DNA from: Ancylomarina subtilis
Lineage (GTDB): Bacteria > Bacteroidota > Bacteroidia > Bacteroidales > Marinifilaceae
NCBI RefSeq assembly: GCF_004217115.1
Contig: NZ_SHKN01000006.1
Location: 34,919 to 98,918 of the forward strand
Direction: 5' to 3'
Length of the DNA: 64,000 nucleotides
In this document: positions 28,121 to 37,191 of the stretch, piece after piece
Layout: each line of letters begins with the position of its first letter
Position numbering within the stretch: position 1 is the first letter of the stretch
Made by a program: the position numbers and the translations under genes
The notes under the pieces: model-generated
What the model was told of the DNA's origin: nothing
Seen by the model: only the letters and a program-made list of their open reading frames with translations
The model's database searches: none

Positions 28121-30466
28121 ATGAATAAGATAACCGACATAGTAGATAGAATTGTTGAAGAGAAAGGGAAGTCACCTGAAAAAGTGATTTCCATTTTGCA
28201 GGCCATTCAAGCTGAGCTCAACTATTTGCCAGAAGAGGCTTTAAAACGTGTTTGCGAAATCACAGAGATTACTCAAGCTCAGATTTCCGGGATCTCAACC
28301 TTTTATTCTCAATTCCGTCATCAACCGGTAGGTGAACATATCGTTCGTGTTTGTGTGGGGACAGCTTGTCATGTTAAGGGTGCAGGTCAGGTTTACGATG
28401 CTTTTCGAAGAGAATTGAGTTTGCCTGATGGGAAAGATACAGATACGGATAAAAAATTCACGCTTGAAGAAGTCGCCTGTTTGGGCTGTTGTACGCTGGC
28501 TCCTGTGGTGCAGATAGACGATGTGACCTATGGGCATGTCGAAACCGGAACCGTTAAGGATGTGCTTGAAGATTTTCTTTCGAAGGAGGGAATTCAAGAA
28601 GAAGAGAAAATAAGAACGCTCTCAGAAAAAGGTTTGCCTCAAGGTGAAATCCGAATCGGATTGGGGTCTTGTTGTATTGCAAGTGGCAGTTCTGGAGTGA
28701 AAGAAGCTTTGGAGGAAAGCTTGGATAGCAGTGGTATCAATGTCGATGTGAAACAAGTCGGTTGTGTTGGTGTTTGCAATCAGGTACCGATGATGGAAAT
28801 TCACAAACCTGGAGAGGAAGCTGTCTTTTATACAAAATTAAAATCTGAAGATGTTGGGGATATTATTCAAAAGCATTTTCAGTCCAAAGGATTTTTGAAT
28901 CGATTCAAAAGTCGATTTTACAATTATGCTGAGAATTTAACTTTCAGCGACATGCCTCAAACTTCTGGCAGGTATCGAGCTAATGAAGAAAAAACGCCTA
29001 TTGCTGAGTTTCTAAAAGGGCAAGTGAATATTGCAACAGAATTTAGAGGCCTGATCAAGCCATCTGATTTTGATGAATATAAAAGTAAGGAAGGCTTTTC
29101 GGCTCTGAAAAAATGTTTGAAAGAACTGTCCCCCGATCAAATTATTGATGAGATTGAAAAAAGCGGCTTAAAAGGACGGGGAGGAGCTGGTTTTCCGTCT
29201 GCTATAAAATGGCGCTTGGTACAGAAAGCTCAAGCCGATAAGAAATTCATCATTTGCAATGGCGATGAGGGAGACCCAGGTGCCTTTATGGATAGAATGC
29301 TCTTGGAATCTTACCCATTTAGAGTGATTGAAGGGATTATTATTGGTGCTTATGCTGTAGGTGCTACGGAAGGACGTTTATATATTAGAGCAGAGTATCC
29401 TTTGGCGGTAGAGCGGATTCGGGAAGGCATAAAAATCTGTAGAGAACAGGGTATACTTGGTGAAAACATATTAGGTTCTGATTTTTCTTTTGATATGGAA
29501 ATTTTCGAAGGAGCAGGTGCTTTTGTATGTGGCGAAGAAACAGCCTTGATTGCTTCTATTGAAGGCAAGCGAGGTATTCCACAATTGCGTCCGCCCTATC
29601 CGGCTGAAAAAGGACTTTGGAATCAACCCACACTTATAAATAATACGGAGACCTTTTCTCTTGTTCCCTGGATACTAAGAAACGGATCGAATAAGTTCAG
29701 TGAGATTGGAACGGATAAAAGTAAAGGAACAAAAGTTTTTGCCTTGGCCGGTAAGATCAATCGAGGAGGACTGATAGAGGTTCCTATGGGGATATCGATT
29801 CGTCAGATTGTTGAAGAAATTGGGGGTGGTATAGCCGGTGGAAAGAAATTTAAAGCCGTGCAAATTGGAGGTCCTTCAGGGGGATGTATTCCTGCTTCAA
29901 TGGCGGATACAACAATTGATTTCGACTCTTTGAAAGAAATTGGTGCCATGATGGGATCAGGAGGATTAATTGTTCTTGATGAATCGGATTGCATGGTGGA
30001 TATTGCTCATTACTTTTTGTCTTTTACTCAGGATGAATCTTGTGGTCGATGCACTTTTTGTCGAATTGGAACGCGTCGGATGCTTGAAATTTTGGAGAAA
30101 ATAAAAACAGGTAAGGGCAAACTCGAAGATCTGGATCTGCTTGAAAAATTGGCAATCAATACCAAGAAAGGGAGTATTTGTGGTTTGGGACAAACAGCGC
30201 CGAATCCCGTTTTATCGACCTTGAAATATTTTAGACACGAATATGAAGCCCATATTAATGGGATTTGTCCATCAGGAAAGTGTGAACGTTTGATTAAGTA
30301 TGAAATAAAGGATGAATGCACAGGTTGTACCAAATGTGCACAGCGATGTCCGGTTGATGCTATAAAGGCCAAGCCTTATGAATTGCACGAAGTTGATAAT
30401 GAACTTTGTATTAAATGTGACATTTGCAGGCAAATTTGTCCGGTTGATGCAGTCGTTGTACGATAA
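28121..30466 (+). CDS. NuoE-NuoE'-NuoF fusion with two extra [4Fe-4S] clusters
   Basis: A 781-residue flavoprotein. Residues 1-155 are a NuoE-like thioredoxin-fold [2Fe-2S] domain (C78, C83, C120, C124). Residues 175-250 look like a second, shorter thioredoxin-fold [2Fe-2S] domain (C184/C185, C215, C219). From about 290 it is NuoF: FMN/NADH loop GRGGAGFP at 352-359, EGAGAFVCGEETAL, a SLBB domain, and the SCGRCTFC cluster motif. The tail adds two ferredoxin motifs (C733-C743 and C763-C773). This layout is that of HydB/HndC-type NADH modules in cytoplasmic, often electron-bifurcating, complexes, not of respiratory complex I; no other nuo genes are nearby. It should oxidise or reduce NAD(H) and pass electrons to the FAD/2Fe-2S protein encoded next. 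Confidence 0.92.
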   Translation: MNKITDIVDRIVEEKGKSPEKVISILQAIQAELNYLPEEALKRVCEITEITQAQISGISTFYSQFRHQPVGEHIVRVCVGTACHVKGAGQVYDAFRRELSLPDGKDTDTDKKFTLEEVACLGCCTLAPVVQIDDVTYGHVETGTVKDVLEDFLSKEGIQEEEKIRTLSEKGLPQGEIRIGLGSCCIASGSSGVKEALEESLDSSGINVDVKQVGCVGVCNQVPMMEIHKPGEEAVFYTKLKSEDVGDIIQKHFQSKGFLNRFKSRFYNYAENLTFSDMPQTSGRYRANEEKTPIAEFLKGQVNIATEFRGLIKPSDFDEYKSKEGFSALKKCLKELSPDQIIDEIEKSGLKGRGGAGFPSAIKWRLVQKAQADKKFIICNGDEGDPGAFMDRMLLESYPFRVIEGIIIGAYAVGATEGRLYIRAEYPLAVERIREGIKICREQGILGENILGSDFSFDMEIFEGAGAFVCGEETALIASIEGKRGIPQLRPPYPAEKGLWNQPTLINNTETFSLVPWILRNGSNKFSEIGTDKSKGTKVFALAGKINRGGLIEVPMGISIRQIVEEIGGGIAGGKKFKAVQIGGPSGGCIPASMADTTIDFDSLKEIGAMMGSGGLIVLDESDCMVDIAHYFLSFTQDESCGRCTFCRIGTRRMLEILEKIKTGKGKLEDLDLLEKLAINTKKGSICGLGQTAPNPVLSTLKYFRHEYEAHINGICPSGKCERLIKYEIKDECTGCTKCAQRCPVDAIKAKPYELHEVDNELCIKCDICRQICPVDAVVVR

Positions 30467-30509
30467 AAAGGAATTCAATTTAAAATCAGTAATCTGATAG
30501 ATACCGATT

Positions 30510-32021
30510 ATGGTAAGAATAAAAATTGACAATAAAGATATAGAGGTATCTGCAGATACAACGGTTTTAAAGGCTGCTGAATCTTTAGGGATCCACATTC
30601 CTTCCATGTGCTATTTAGATGGATGTTCAAATCATCCAACTTGTATGGTTTGCATGGTGAAGGATATTAAATCGGGAAAGATGATGCCATCCTGCGCAAC
30701 GAAAGTTGTTGAGGGCATGGAGTTGGCTAGTGAGGACGAAGAAGTGTTTGGTGCCAGGAAAGAGGCCGTAGAACTTCTTTTGAGCGATCATGTTGGCGAT
30801 TGTGAAGCACCATGTCGGGTGGCTTGTCCTGCTTTTATGGATATTCCAAAAATGAACCGTTTTATTGCTGATGGGAAATTCGATGAGGCCATTCTGATTG
30901 TGAAAGAAGAAATCGCCTTGCCACATATATTGGGTTATATCTGCTCAGCGCCTTGCGAGAAAGTTTGTCGTAGAAAGGATGTGGATGAAGCTGTTTCAAT
31001 TTGTGTTTTGAAGCGAACCGTTGCCGAAGAATCAGAAAATACTTACTTACCTGAATTGAACGCAGTAAGTGGAAAAAAAGTTGCAGTGATTGGTTCAGGA
31101 GTTGCTGGTTTGGCAGCGAGCTTTCATATTCTAAAAGAAGGCCATGCTTGCAGTCTTTTTGAAAGAGAGTCTGTTTGGGGAGGAAGCTTACAAACTGAAA
31201 TAGCTGATGGAAAAATGCCTCAGGAGGTCTTGGATTCAGAAATTAGGATTCTTCAGCAATTGGGTCTAGAGATAAATTTAAACACACCATTATCATTAGA
31301 GAGCTTTGAGAATATTCGAAAGGAATATGATGCTGTGATTTTAGCAACCGGTTCGATTTCCGATGAAATAAGTAACTTGAATCTCGATTTTAAGGGTGAA
31401 AAGGAAGCTTTTAAAACCAATTTACCTGATGTTTTTGCTTGTGGCAGTCTGCTCCGATTACAAAAGATGGCTGTGAAAGCTTTGGCTCAGGGAAAAGAGG
31501 CAGCGCATTCTGTTAACCTATACTTGAGGGGGCAAGAGGTTGAAACGCCTAAGAGAAAATTCAATTCTCGTTTTGGAGTCTTAAGTCAAACTGAAGCTTT
31601 GGAATATCTGAAAGAATCAGTAGAGGGAGAGAGAAAAGATATCAATAGTAGAGAAGACGCAATTGCTGAAGCAAAAAGATGTTTGCACTGTGATTGTCGA
31701 AAGATGGACAATTGTAAATTGAGAGATTGTGCAGAAATCTATCAGGCTGATCGAAGAAAGTTTTTATTGGGGGATCGAGAATCTCTTAAGAAGCATTTTA
31801 ATCACGAGAGTATCGTTTACGAACCAGAGAAGTGTATTAAATGTGGCTTGTGCATTGAAATTGCTCAAAAGAATAATGAATTAACAGGTGTGACTTTTAT
31901 TGGTCGAGGTTTCGATGTAGAAATGGCAGTCCCTTTTAATCAGAATATGAATCAGGCTTTAACTAAAACGGCTCAAAAATGTGCTGAAGCTTGCCCAACG
32001 GGTGCTTTGGCTTTGAAGTAA
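30510..32021 (+). CDS. 2Fe-2S / FAD / FeS electron-transfer protein (NuoG-GltD-like hybrid)
   Basis: A 503-residue protein. The N-terminus is a NuoG-like [2Fe-2S] domain (CYLDGCSNHPTCMVCMV, then SCATKV). It is followed by the helical FeS domain seen at the start of GltD and dihydropyrimidine dehydrogenase (CEAPCRVAC and CSAPCEKVC) and an FAD-binding Rossmann fold (VIGSGVAGLAAS, about residues 193-204). Only about 105 residues separate that motif from the closing FAD motif (DVFACGS). The second Rossmann domain that binds NAD(P)H in GltD seems to be missing. The C-terminus carries further cysteines (CLHCDC, CIKCGLC, CAEACP). It most likely accepts electrons from the NuoF-like partner 43 bases upstream. 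Confidence 0.87.
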   Translation: MVRIKIDNKDIEVSADTTVLKAAESLGIHIPSMCYLDGCSNHPTCMVCMVKDIKSGKMMPSCATKVVEGMELASEDEEVFGARKEAVELLLSDHVGDCEAPCRVACPAFMDIPKMNRFIADGKFDEAILIVKEEIALPHILGYICSAPCEKVCRRKDVDEAVSICVLKRTVAEESENTYLPELNAVSGKKVAVIGSGVAGLAASFHILKEGHACSLFERESVWGGSLQTEIADGKMPQEVLDSEIRILQQLGLEINLNTPLSLESFENIRKEYDAVILATGSISDEISNLNLDFKGEKEAFKTNLPDVFACGSLLRLQKMAVKALAQGKEAAHSVNLYLRGQEVETPKRKFNSRFGVLSQTEALEYLKESVEGERKDINSREDAIAEAKRCLHCDCRKMDNCKLRDCAEIYQADRRKFLLGDRESLKKHFNHESIVYEPEKCIKCGLCIEIAQKNNELTGVTFIGRGFDVEMAVPFNQNMNQALTKTAQKCAEACPTGALALK

Positions 32022-32031
32022 GAACCGAAAT

Positions 32032-33138
32032 ATGAAACAATTAATATTTGTAATACTTATTTGTCTAAGTTTTGGAGGCTCAGCTCAAAACCAGTCTAAC
32101 TGGTTGTCTTTTCGAGGCAACTCGGAATTAACAGGCTGTACCAATGCTGAGATTCCCAAGGCTCCAAAATTACTTTGGACTTATAAAACGGGAGATGCCA
32201 TTAAATCATCCCCCATTATAAGTAATGGAACTGTTTATGTTGGATCAAATGATGGGAAGCTTTATGCTATTACGAGCGAAGGCAAGTTGAAATGGACATT
32301 CGATGCTAAAACTTCGGTTGAAGCAGCACCTTTATACTTGGATGGAAATATTTACTTTGGTTCATTAGAAGGCAAGTTCTTTTGTTTGAATGCCAGTTCT
32401 GGCGAGGAGAGATGGGAATACACAACTGAAGGACAAATTTCAGGATCGGCTTCATGGTTTTATTCCTCAGAAGAAAAGAAAAAGCGACTCCTTTTTGGTA
32501 GCTACGATTACTTCCTGCATTGCGTGGATGCCAAGACAGGTAAAGGGCTTTGGAAATATGAATCGAATAATTATATCAACGGTGCACCAGCTTGCAACGG
32601 AAAAATTGCGGTGTTTGGTGGTTGCGATGGTTTTATTCATCAAGTTGATGTGAAAACCGGATTGGTTAAAGATACTTTAAATGCGGGATCCTATATTGCT
32701 TCGTCGACAGCTCTGGACGGGCAAAAGGCTTATTTCGGTAATTACGATGGGCTATTTTATTGTGCTGATCTGAAGGCTGGAAAAGTGCTTTGGCAGAAAG
32801 AAGGGGGGATGTCCTTTTTGGGTTCGCCATCTGTCAACAAAGATAAGGTGATTATTGGTGCAACGAATAGAGTGGTATATTGCTACAATAAGAAAACAGG
32901 TGATCTCATTTGGCAATATAAAACGAAGGGGAAAATTGAGGGTTCACCAGTGATCACAAAAAACTCAGTTTTGATCGCTTCAGGTGATGGCCGAATTTAT
33001 CAACTGAATTTGAATACTGGTGCCAAAATATGGTCTTATGAAATTGGACGAGCGATTGTATCAACTCCGGCTGTGATAGAAGATATGATTGTTGTAACGG
33101 CAATGGATGGCCGAATTTATGCTTTTGGAAAGAAATAA
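32032..33138 (+). CDS. Secreted PQQ-type beta-propeller (BamB-like)
   Basis: A 368-residue propeller with a type I signal peptide (about 1-19, ending GSAQN) and the entry motif SFRGNSELTG. It has the most regular blades of the set: repeats such as YAITSEGKLKWTFDAKT and YCYNKKTGDLIWQYKTKG recur about every 40 residues, giving eight blades. It resembles BamB by fold, but BamB is a lipoprotein and this has no lipobox, so a Bam role is not supported. It is 11 bases after the FAD protein and 17 before the ABC ATPase, firmly within the operon. Confidence 0.87.
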   Translation: MKQLIFVILICLSFGGSAQNQSNWLSFRGNSELTGCTNAEIPKAPKLLWTYKTGDAIKSSPIISNGTVYVGSNDGKLYAITSEGKLKWTFDAKTSVEAAPLYLDGNIYFGSLEGKFFCLNASSGEERWEYTTEGQISGSASWFYSSEEKKKRLLFGSYDYFLHCVDAKTGKGLWKYESNNYINGAPACNGKIAVFGGCDGFIHQVDVKTGLVKDTLNAGSYIASSTALDGQKAYFGNYDGLFYCADLKAGKVLWQKEGGMSFLGSPSVNKDKVIIGATNRVVYCYNKKTGDLIWQYKTKGKIEGSPVITKNSVLIASGDGRIYQLNLNTGAKIWSYEIGRAIVSTPAVIEDMIVVTAMDGRIYAFGKK

Positions 33139-33154
33139 TTTAATAATAGGACGG

Positions 33155-33832
33155 ATGTTAAAACTCGATAAAATCACAAAATATTACGAAGCAACCGAAT
33201 CGACTATCCGAAGAATGGTTCTGGATGAGCTTTCTCTTGAAATTTCTAAGGGAGATCGTGTTGCCATATTGGGACCATCGGGCTCGGGTAAAAGTACACT
33301 GCTTAATGTAATGAGTTCTCTTGATCTTCCCAATTCTGGTACAGTTCTATTTGATCATGAAGAAATTTCATCTTATGATTCAAATCAATTGGCTCAGTTT
33401 CGAAATCAGAAAATTGGATTTGTGTTTCAAGCTCATCATTTGTTGCCTCAGTTGAGTTTGCTGGAAAACGTTTTGTTACCCTACCTGCCCGAAAAGGATA
33501 AAGCCACGAAAAAAGAGGCTGAGACAAGAGCGTTGGAATTATTGGATTTTGTAGGTTTATCAAACCATATTCATCAACGTCCGGGGCAAATGTCAGGCGG
33601 AGAATGTCAGCGCGCAGCAGTTGTGAGAGCCTTAATTCATGAGCCTAAGTTGATTTTAGCTGATGAACCAACTGGCTCGCTGGATAAGGAGAGTGCTGAT
33701 CAACTCGCAAAACTGTTTGTTCGGATTAACGAAGAGCAGGGAGTGACGATGGTTGTTGTGACGCATTCACAGGATTTGGCAGCACATATGAAACGTATTT
33801 GCCGTATTGAAAATGGTAAAATTAAGGAATAG
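33155..33832 (+). CDS. ABC transporter ATPase, LolD/MacB type
   Basis: I start this 225-residue ATPase at the ATG at 33155. It directly follows GGACGG, and upstream in-frame ATG codons fall inside the preceding gene. Walker A is GPSGSGKS near residue 44, the signature MSGGE near 147, and Walker B LILADEPTGS near 165, followed by the switch histidine in VVVTHSQD. Length and sequence match the LolD/MacB/FtsE-type group, which drives non-transport or lipoprotein-release machines using an FtsX-like permease. Exactly such a permease is encoded 13 bases downstream. Given the lipoprotein propellers here, handling of lipoproteins or a lipid is plausible but unproven. Confidence 0.93.
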   Translation: MLKLDKITKYYEATESTIRRMVLDELSLEISKGDRVAILGPSGSGKSTLLNVMSSLDLPNSGTVLFDHEEISSYDSNQLAQFRNQKIGFVFQAHHLLPQLSLLENVLLPYLPEKDKATKKEAETRALELLDFVGLSNHIHQRPGQMSGGECQRAAVVRALIHEPKLILADEPTGSLDKESADQLAKLFVRINEEQGVTMVVVTHSQDLAAHMKRICRIENGKIKE

Positions 33833-33844
33833 CGAATTTTGAAG

Positions 33845-36800
33845 ATGAATTTATATCGATACATATTAAGAAGTCTTTGGTTTTTCAGGAAACAGCACTT
33901 GGCTGTTTTGCTGGGCACCCTTATCAGTACAGCAGTTTTAACCGGGGCTCTAATTATTGGCGATTCCGTAAAATATAGTTTGCACCAATTGCTGAATATG
34001 CGATTGGGTGAAATTGATTTCGCCATGCCAACGGGTGATCGATTTGTTCGAGCCGACTTGGCAAAAGATATTTCCGAGGATTTGGGGATTAAAGTCGAGT
34101 CTGTTTTAAGTGTAAAAGGTTTGGCTATCGAGTCTGAATCACAAACACGGGTTAATGGCGTTCAGGTTTATGGTATCGACAATGCTTTTTCAGAATTATC
34201 AGAAGAGGTTTTGCCAGAACTGAATGAGGATGAAGTCGCAATTAGCGAAAATCTGGCAGAAAAGCTGGGTTTGGTTCCAGGGAATGAATTTTTACTGAGG
34301 GTTGAAAAGGCAAATTTGGTTCCGGTAAATGCACCTTTTGTTTCTGATGAGGATCAATCATTAGCCCTGCGCCTAAGTGTAAAAGCGATTCTTGATGACA
34401 AACAACTCGGACGTTTTAGTTTGAGAAGCAATCAGGTTGCACCCTATAATATTTTCATGTCGAGAGCATTTCTTGCTGAAGAAATGGAATTGCAGGGGAA
34501 AGTCAATTTGTTGCTGGCAAGTTCTCATGCTAAAGCAGAAATTACTGAGGCAAACATGAATGAAAGCCTGGCTAAGAAGTGGCAACTTGCCGATGCGGGT
34601 TTACATTTGAATGAACTGAACGAACAATCTGTTTTTGAATTGAGTTCCGATCGCATTTTTATTGATGAACCCATCGCCAACGAAATTCAGAAAATGTCTT
34701 TGCCCAAAGATGCTTTGCTTACTTATTTTGTAAATGGACTGGAATCGAAAACGGAAAGAACCCCCTATTCATTTGTAACGGCGATAGAGAATGAAGATGT
34801 GTTTTCTGATATTCGAACCGATCGAATTCATATCAGTTCGTGGTTGGCTAAAGATCTCAAACTGAAAGTTGGTGACAGTTTGAAGTTGGATTATTTTGTG
34901 ATTGGTCCCCTGCGTTCTCTGGAGGAAGAGAGTCGGAGTTTTCTTGTTTCGGGCATATTTTCGGAGAATACAAAGAAGTTGGATCAGGCCATGATGCCTT
35001 CGTTCCCGGGGCTTTCGAATGCAGGAAGTTGCAACGAATGGGATGCGGGTATTCCTATCGATTTTAGTCAGATTCGCGATAAGGATGAGGCCTATTGGAA
35101 AAAATATAAAGGCACACCTAAGGCGATGATAGGCATGTCGAGTGCCTTAAACATGTGGAGTAATAAATATGGCCAATACACCGCTTTTCGCTTTCATAAG
35201 GATGAGTTGACTTTGCCTGTTTTGGAGAAACAAATCCTGAAGCGTTTGCATCCCTCAATGCTAAATTTGACCTTTATCTCCGTTCGAAACCAAGGTGAGA
35301 ATGCGGCTAATAATATGGTCGATTTTGGAGAGCTGTTTTTAAGTCTGAGTTTCTTCATAATTGCTGCCGGTATTCTACTTACTTTATTGATTTACGCTTT
35401 AAATCTGGAAAATAGAAATCAGGAAACAGGTATTTTAAAGGGATTGGGGTTTAGTGATAGAAAAATATTAAAGATTCGTTTTTTTGAGTCTTTGCCTACA
35501 ATAATTTTGGGTGGAATTTTAGGGAGTTTAATGGGAATAGCCTACAATCAAGCGATTATTTGGGGATTGAATTCTGTTTGGCAGGATGTGGTTCGCACCA
35601 ACATGATTCAGTTAGATGTTCAAACTCAAACCTTAATGACTGGTGCTGTAATCGGAATGCTCATTGCCCTGTTATCTGTTTATTGGGTGAGTCGTAAGCA
35701 TCTGAAAAAATCGGTAGTTGGGTTGATTCAAAATACAAATTTAAGCTCTAACTTAAAAAAGAAGAAAAGCCTGTCACTTCTGATTGCAGGATTGACTTTT
35801 GTGATTTCAATTTTAATTGCAGCTTATGCTTTTGCAAGTTCAGATATTCTTAATGCTGAATTATTGATGTCATCAGGTGGTTTGTTGATGATCGCTTGTT
35901 TTGCCACTTTTTACTATTTCCTGATTTTAAAAGATGAGCAAAATAGGATGTCTGTACCATCTTTAGTGGAATTGGCTATTAAGAATGCTGCCAGAAATAA
36001 AGGGCGAAGTCTGAGCACAATTATTTTATTGGCTTTAGGCTGTTTCTCGGTGATGATTACCGGAGCCAATCGTAAAACTTTTGTTGATGCCGAAGATTCC
36101 CCACAGTCTGGAACGGGAGCTTATAAATATTGGATAGAGACGAGTTTGCCTGTTTTGAATGATATCAATACCGATGAGGGAAAAGAGAAGCTTGGTTTGA
36201 CAGAAGATTCCTTGATGAATTCAGCTGATTTTGTGCAATTCCGAAGTTTGGCGGGTGACGATGCATCTTGTTTAAATCTGAATCAGGTTCAACGTCCACG
36301 AGTACTGGGGTTTAAGCTTGGTCATTTTAATCAGCGATCTGCTTTCTCATTCGCATCATTACATGAAAGAGTAGATAAGAATCACCCTTGGTTAGCCTTA
36401 AATCAGGATTTTGGTCCCGATGTCATACCTGCCTATGCTGACCAAACTGTTATTGTTTGGGGACTTAAAAAAGCTGTGGGGGACACGCTTCAGTATAAGG
36501 ATGAATTTGGAAAAACAATCAAGTTGCTTCTGATAGGTGGATTGAATAATTCCATCTTTCAAGGAAATATTCTGATTTCAGATCAAAACTTTCAAGCACA
36601 TTACCCATCGGTAAGCGGATCGAAATTGATTCTGGTTGATGGAGTCAATAAACAGGGTATTCAGATGATTGAAGATCAATTACAGGATTATGGACCTCAG
36701 GTTCAAAAAGCCAGCCAACGTTTGGCAGCTTTTTATTCTGTAGAGAACACCTATTTGAATATGTTTATGTTGTTGGGTGCTCTTGGCGTGATGATTGGGA

Positions 36801-37129
36801 CTCTTGGTTTGGGAATTGTTTTATTAAGAAACATGCTTGAGCGGAAAAAAGAGTTGGCTCTATTGAAAGCATTGGGATTTGAGCAAAAAGACATCTTTAG
36901 GCTGGTGATGATTGAGAACTTGTTTTTATTAGTTGTCGGTTTATCGAGTGGTGCTTTAGCGGCTTGGGTAGGCATGTTGCCTTCCTTGTTTTCCGATGCC
37001 TTTAGTATGCCGGTGGCTTTTGTTTTACAGGTAACACTCGCCATTCTGTTTTTTGCTTTGATATCGATTTATATCCCGGCAAAATTGGCTATGAAACAAA
37101 ATCTGATCGAGAGTTTAAAAAATGAATAA
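33845..37129 (+). CDS. FtsX-like ABC permease, double-domain
   Basis: A 1094-residue permease, starting at the ATG at 33845 (a TTG two codons earlier is less likely). One membrane helix near 20-42 is followed by a large periplasmic domain of about 450 residues. A first FtsX block has three helices around 500-640; further helices lie around 650-740. A second periplasmic domain and a C-terminal FtsX block (around 960-1090, ending NLIESLKN) complete it. Fused, two-FtsX-domain permeases work with a LolD-like ATPase as mechanotransmitting or lipoprotein/lipid-releasing transporters, not classical importers. It is co-transcribed with its ATPase and embedded among propeller genes. Confidence 0.9.
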   Translation: MNLYRYILRSLWFFRKQHLAVLLGTLISTAVLTGALIIGDSVKYSLHQLLNMRLGEIDFAMPTGDRFVRADLAKDISEDLGIKVESVLSVKGLAIESESQTRVNGVQVYGIDNAFSELSEEVLPELNEDEVAISENLAEKLGLVPGNEFLLRVEKANLVPVNAPFVSDEDQSLALRLSVKAILDDKQLGRFSLRSNQVAPYNIFMSRAFLAEEMELQGKVNLLLASSHAKAEITEANMNESLAKKWQLADAGLHLNELNEQSVFELSSDRIFIDEPIANEIQKMSLPKDALLTYFVNGLESKTERTPYSFVTAIENEDVFSDIRTDRIHISSWLAKDLKLKVGDSLKLDYFVIGPLRSLEEESRSFLVSGIFSENTKKLDQAMMPSFPGLSNAGSCNEWDAGIPIDFSQIRDKDEAYWKKYKGTPKAMIGMSSALNMWSNKYGQYTAFRFHKDELTLPVLEKQILKRLHPSMLNLTFISVRNQGENAANNMVDFGELFLSLSFFIIAAGILLTLLIYALNLENRNQETGILKGLGFSDRKILKIRFFESLPTIILGGILGSLMGIAYNQAIIWGLNSVWQDVVRTNMIQLDVQTQTLMTGAVIGMLIALLSVYWVSRKHLKKSVVGLIQNTNLSSNLKKKKSLSLLIAGLTFVISILIAAYAFASSDILNAELLMSSGGLLMIACFATFYYFLILKDEQNRMSVPSLVELAIKNAARNKGRSLSTIILLALGCFSVMITGANRKTFVDAEDSPQSGTGAYKYWIETSLPVLNDINTDEGKEKLGLTEDSLMNSADFVQFRSLAGDDASCLNLNQVQRPRVLGFKLGHFNQRSAFSFASLHERVDKNHPWLALNQDFGPDVIPAYADQTVIVWGLKKAVGDTLQYKDEFGKTIKLLLIGGLNNSIFQGNILISDQNFQAHYPSVSGSKLILVDGVNKQGIQMIEDQLQDYGPQVQKASQRLAAFYSVENTYLNMFMLLGALGVMIGTLGLGIVLLRNMLERKKELALLKALGFEQKDIFRLVMIENLFLLVVGLSSGALAAWVGMLPSLFSDAFSMPVAFVLQVTLAILFFALISIYIPAKLAMKQNLIESLKNE

Positions 37130-37191
37130 AAATACACCAGATATAGTTCAAAGAATAACCGACCAAAATCAATAAACTAACCCAAAGAAAA

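Noticed and set aside
28121..32021. Part of respiratory complex I
   Set aside because: The NuoE-NuoF fusion with extra clusters is not the complex I form, and no membrane nuo genes are nearby.
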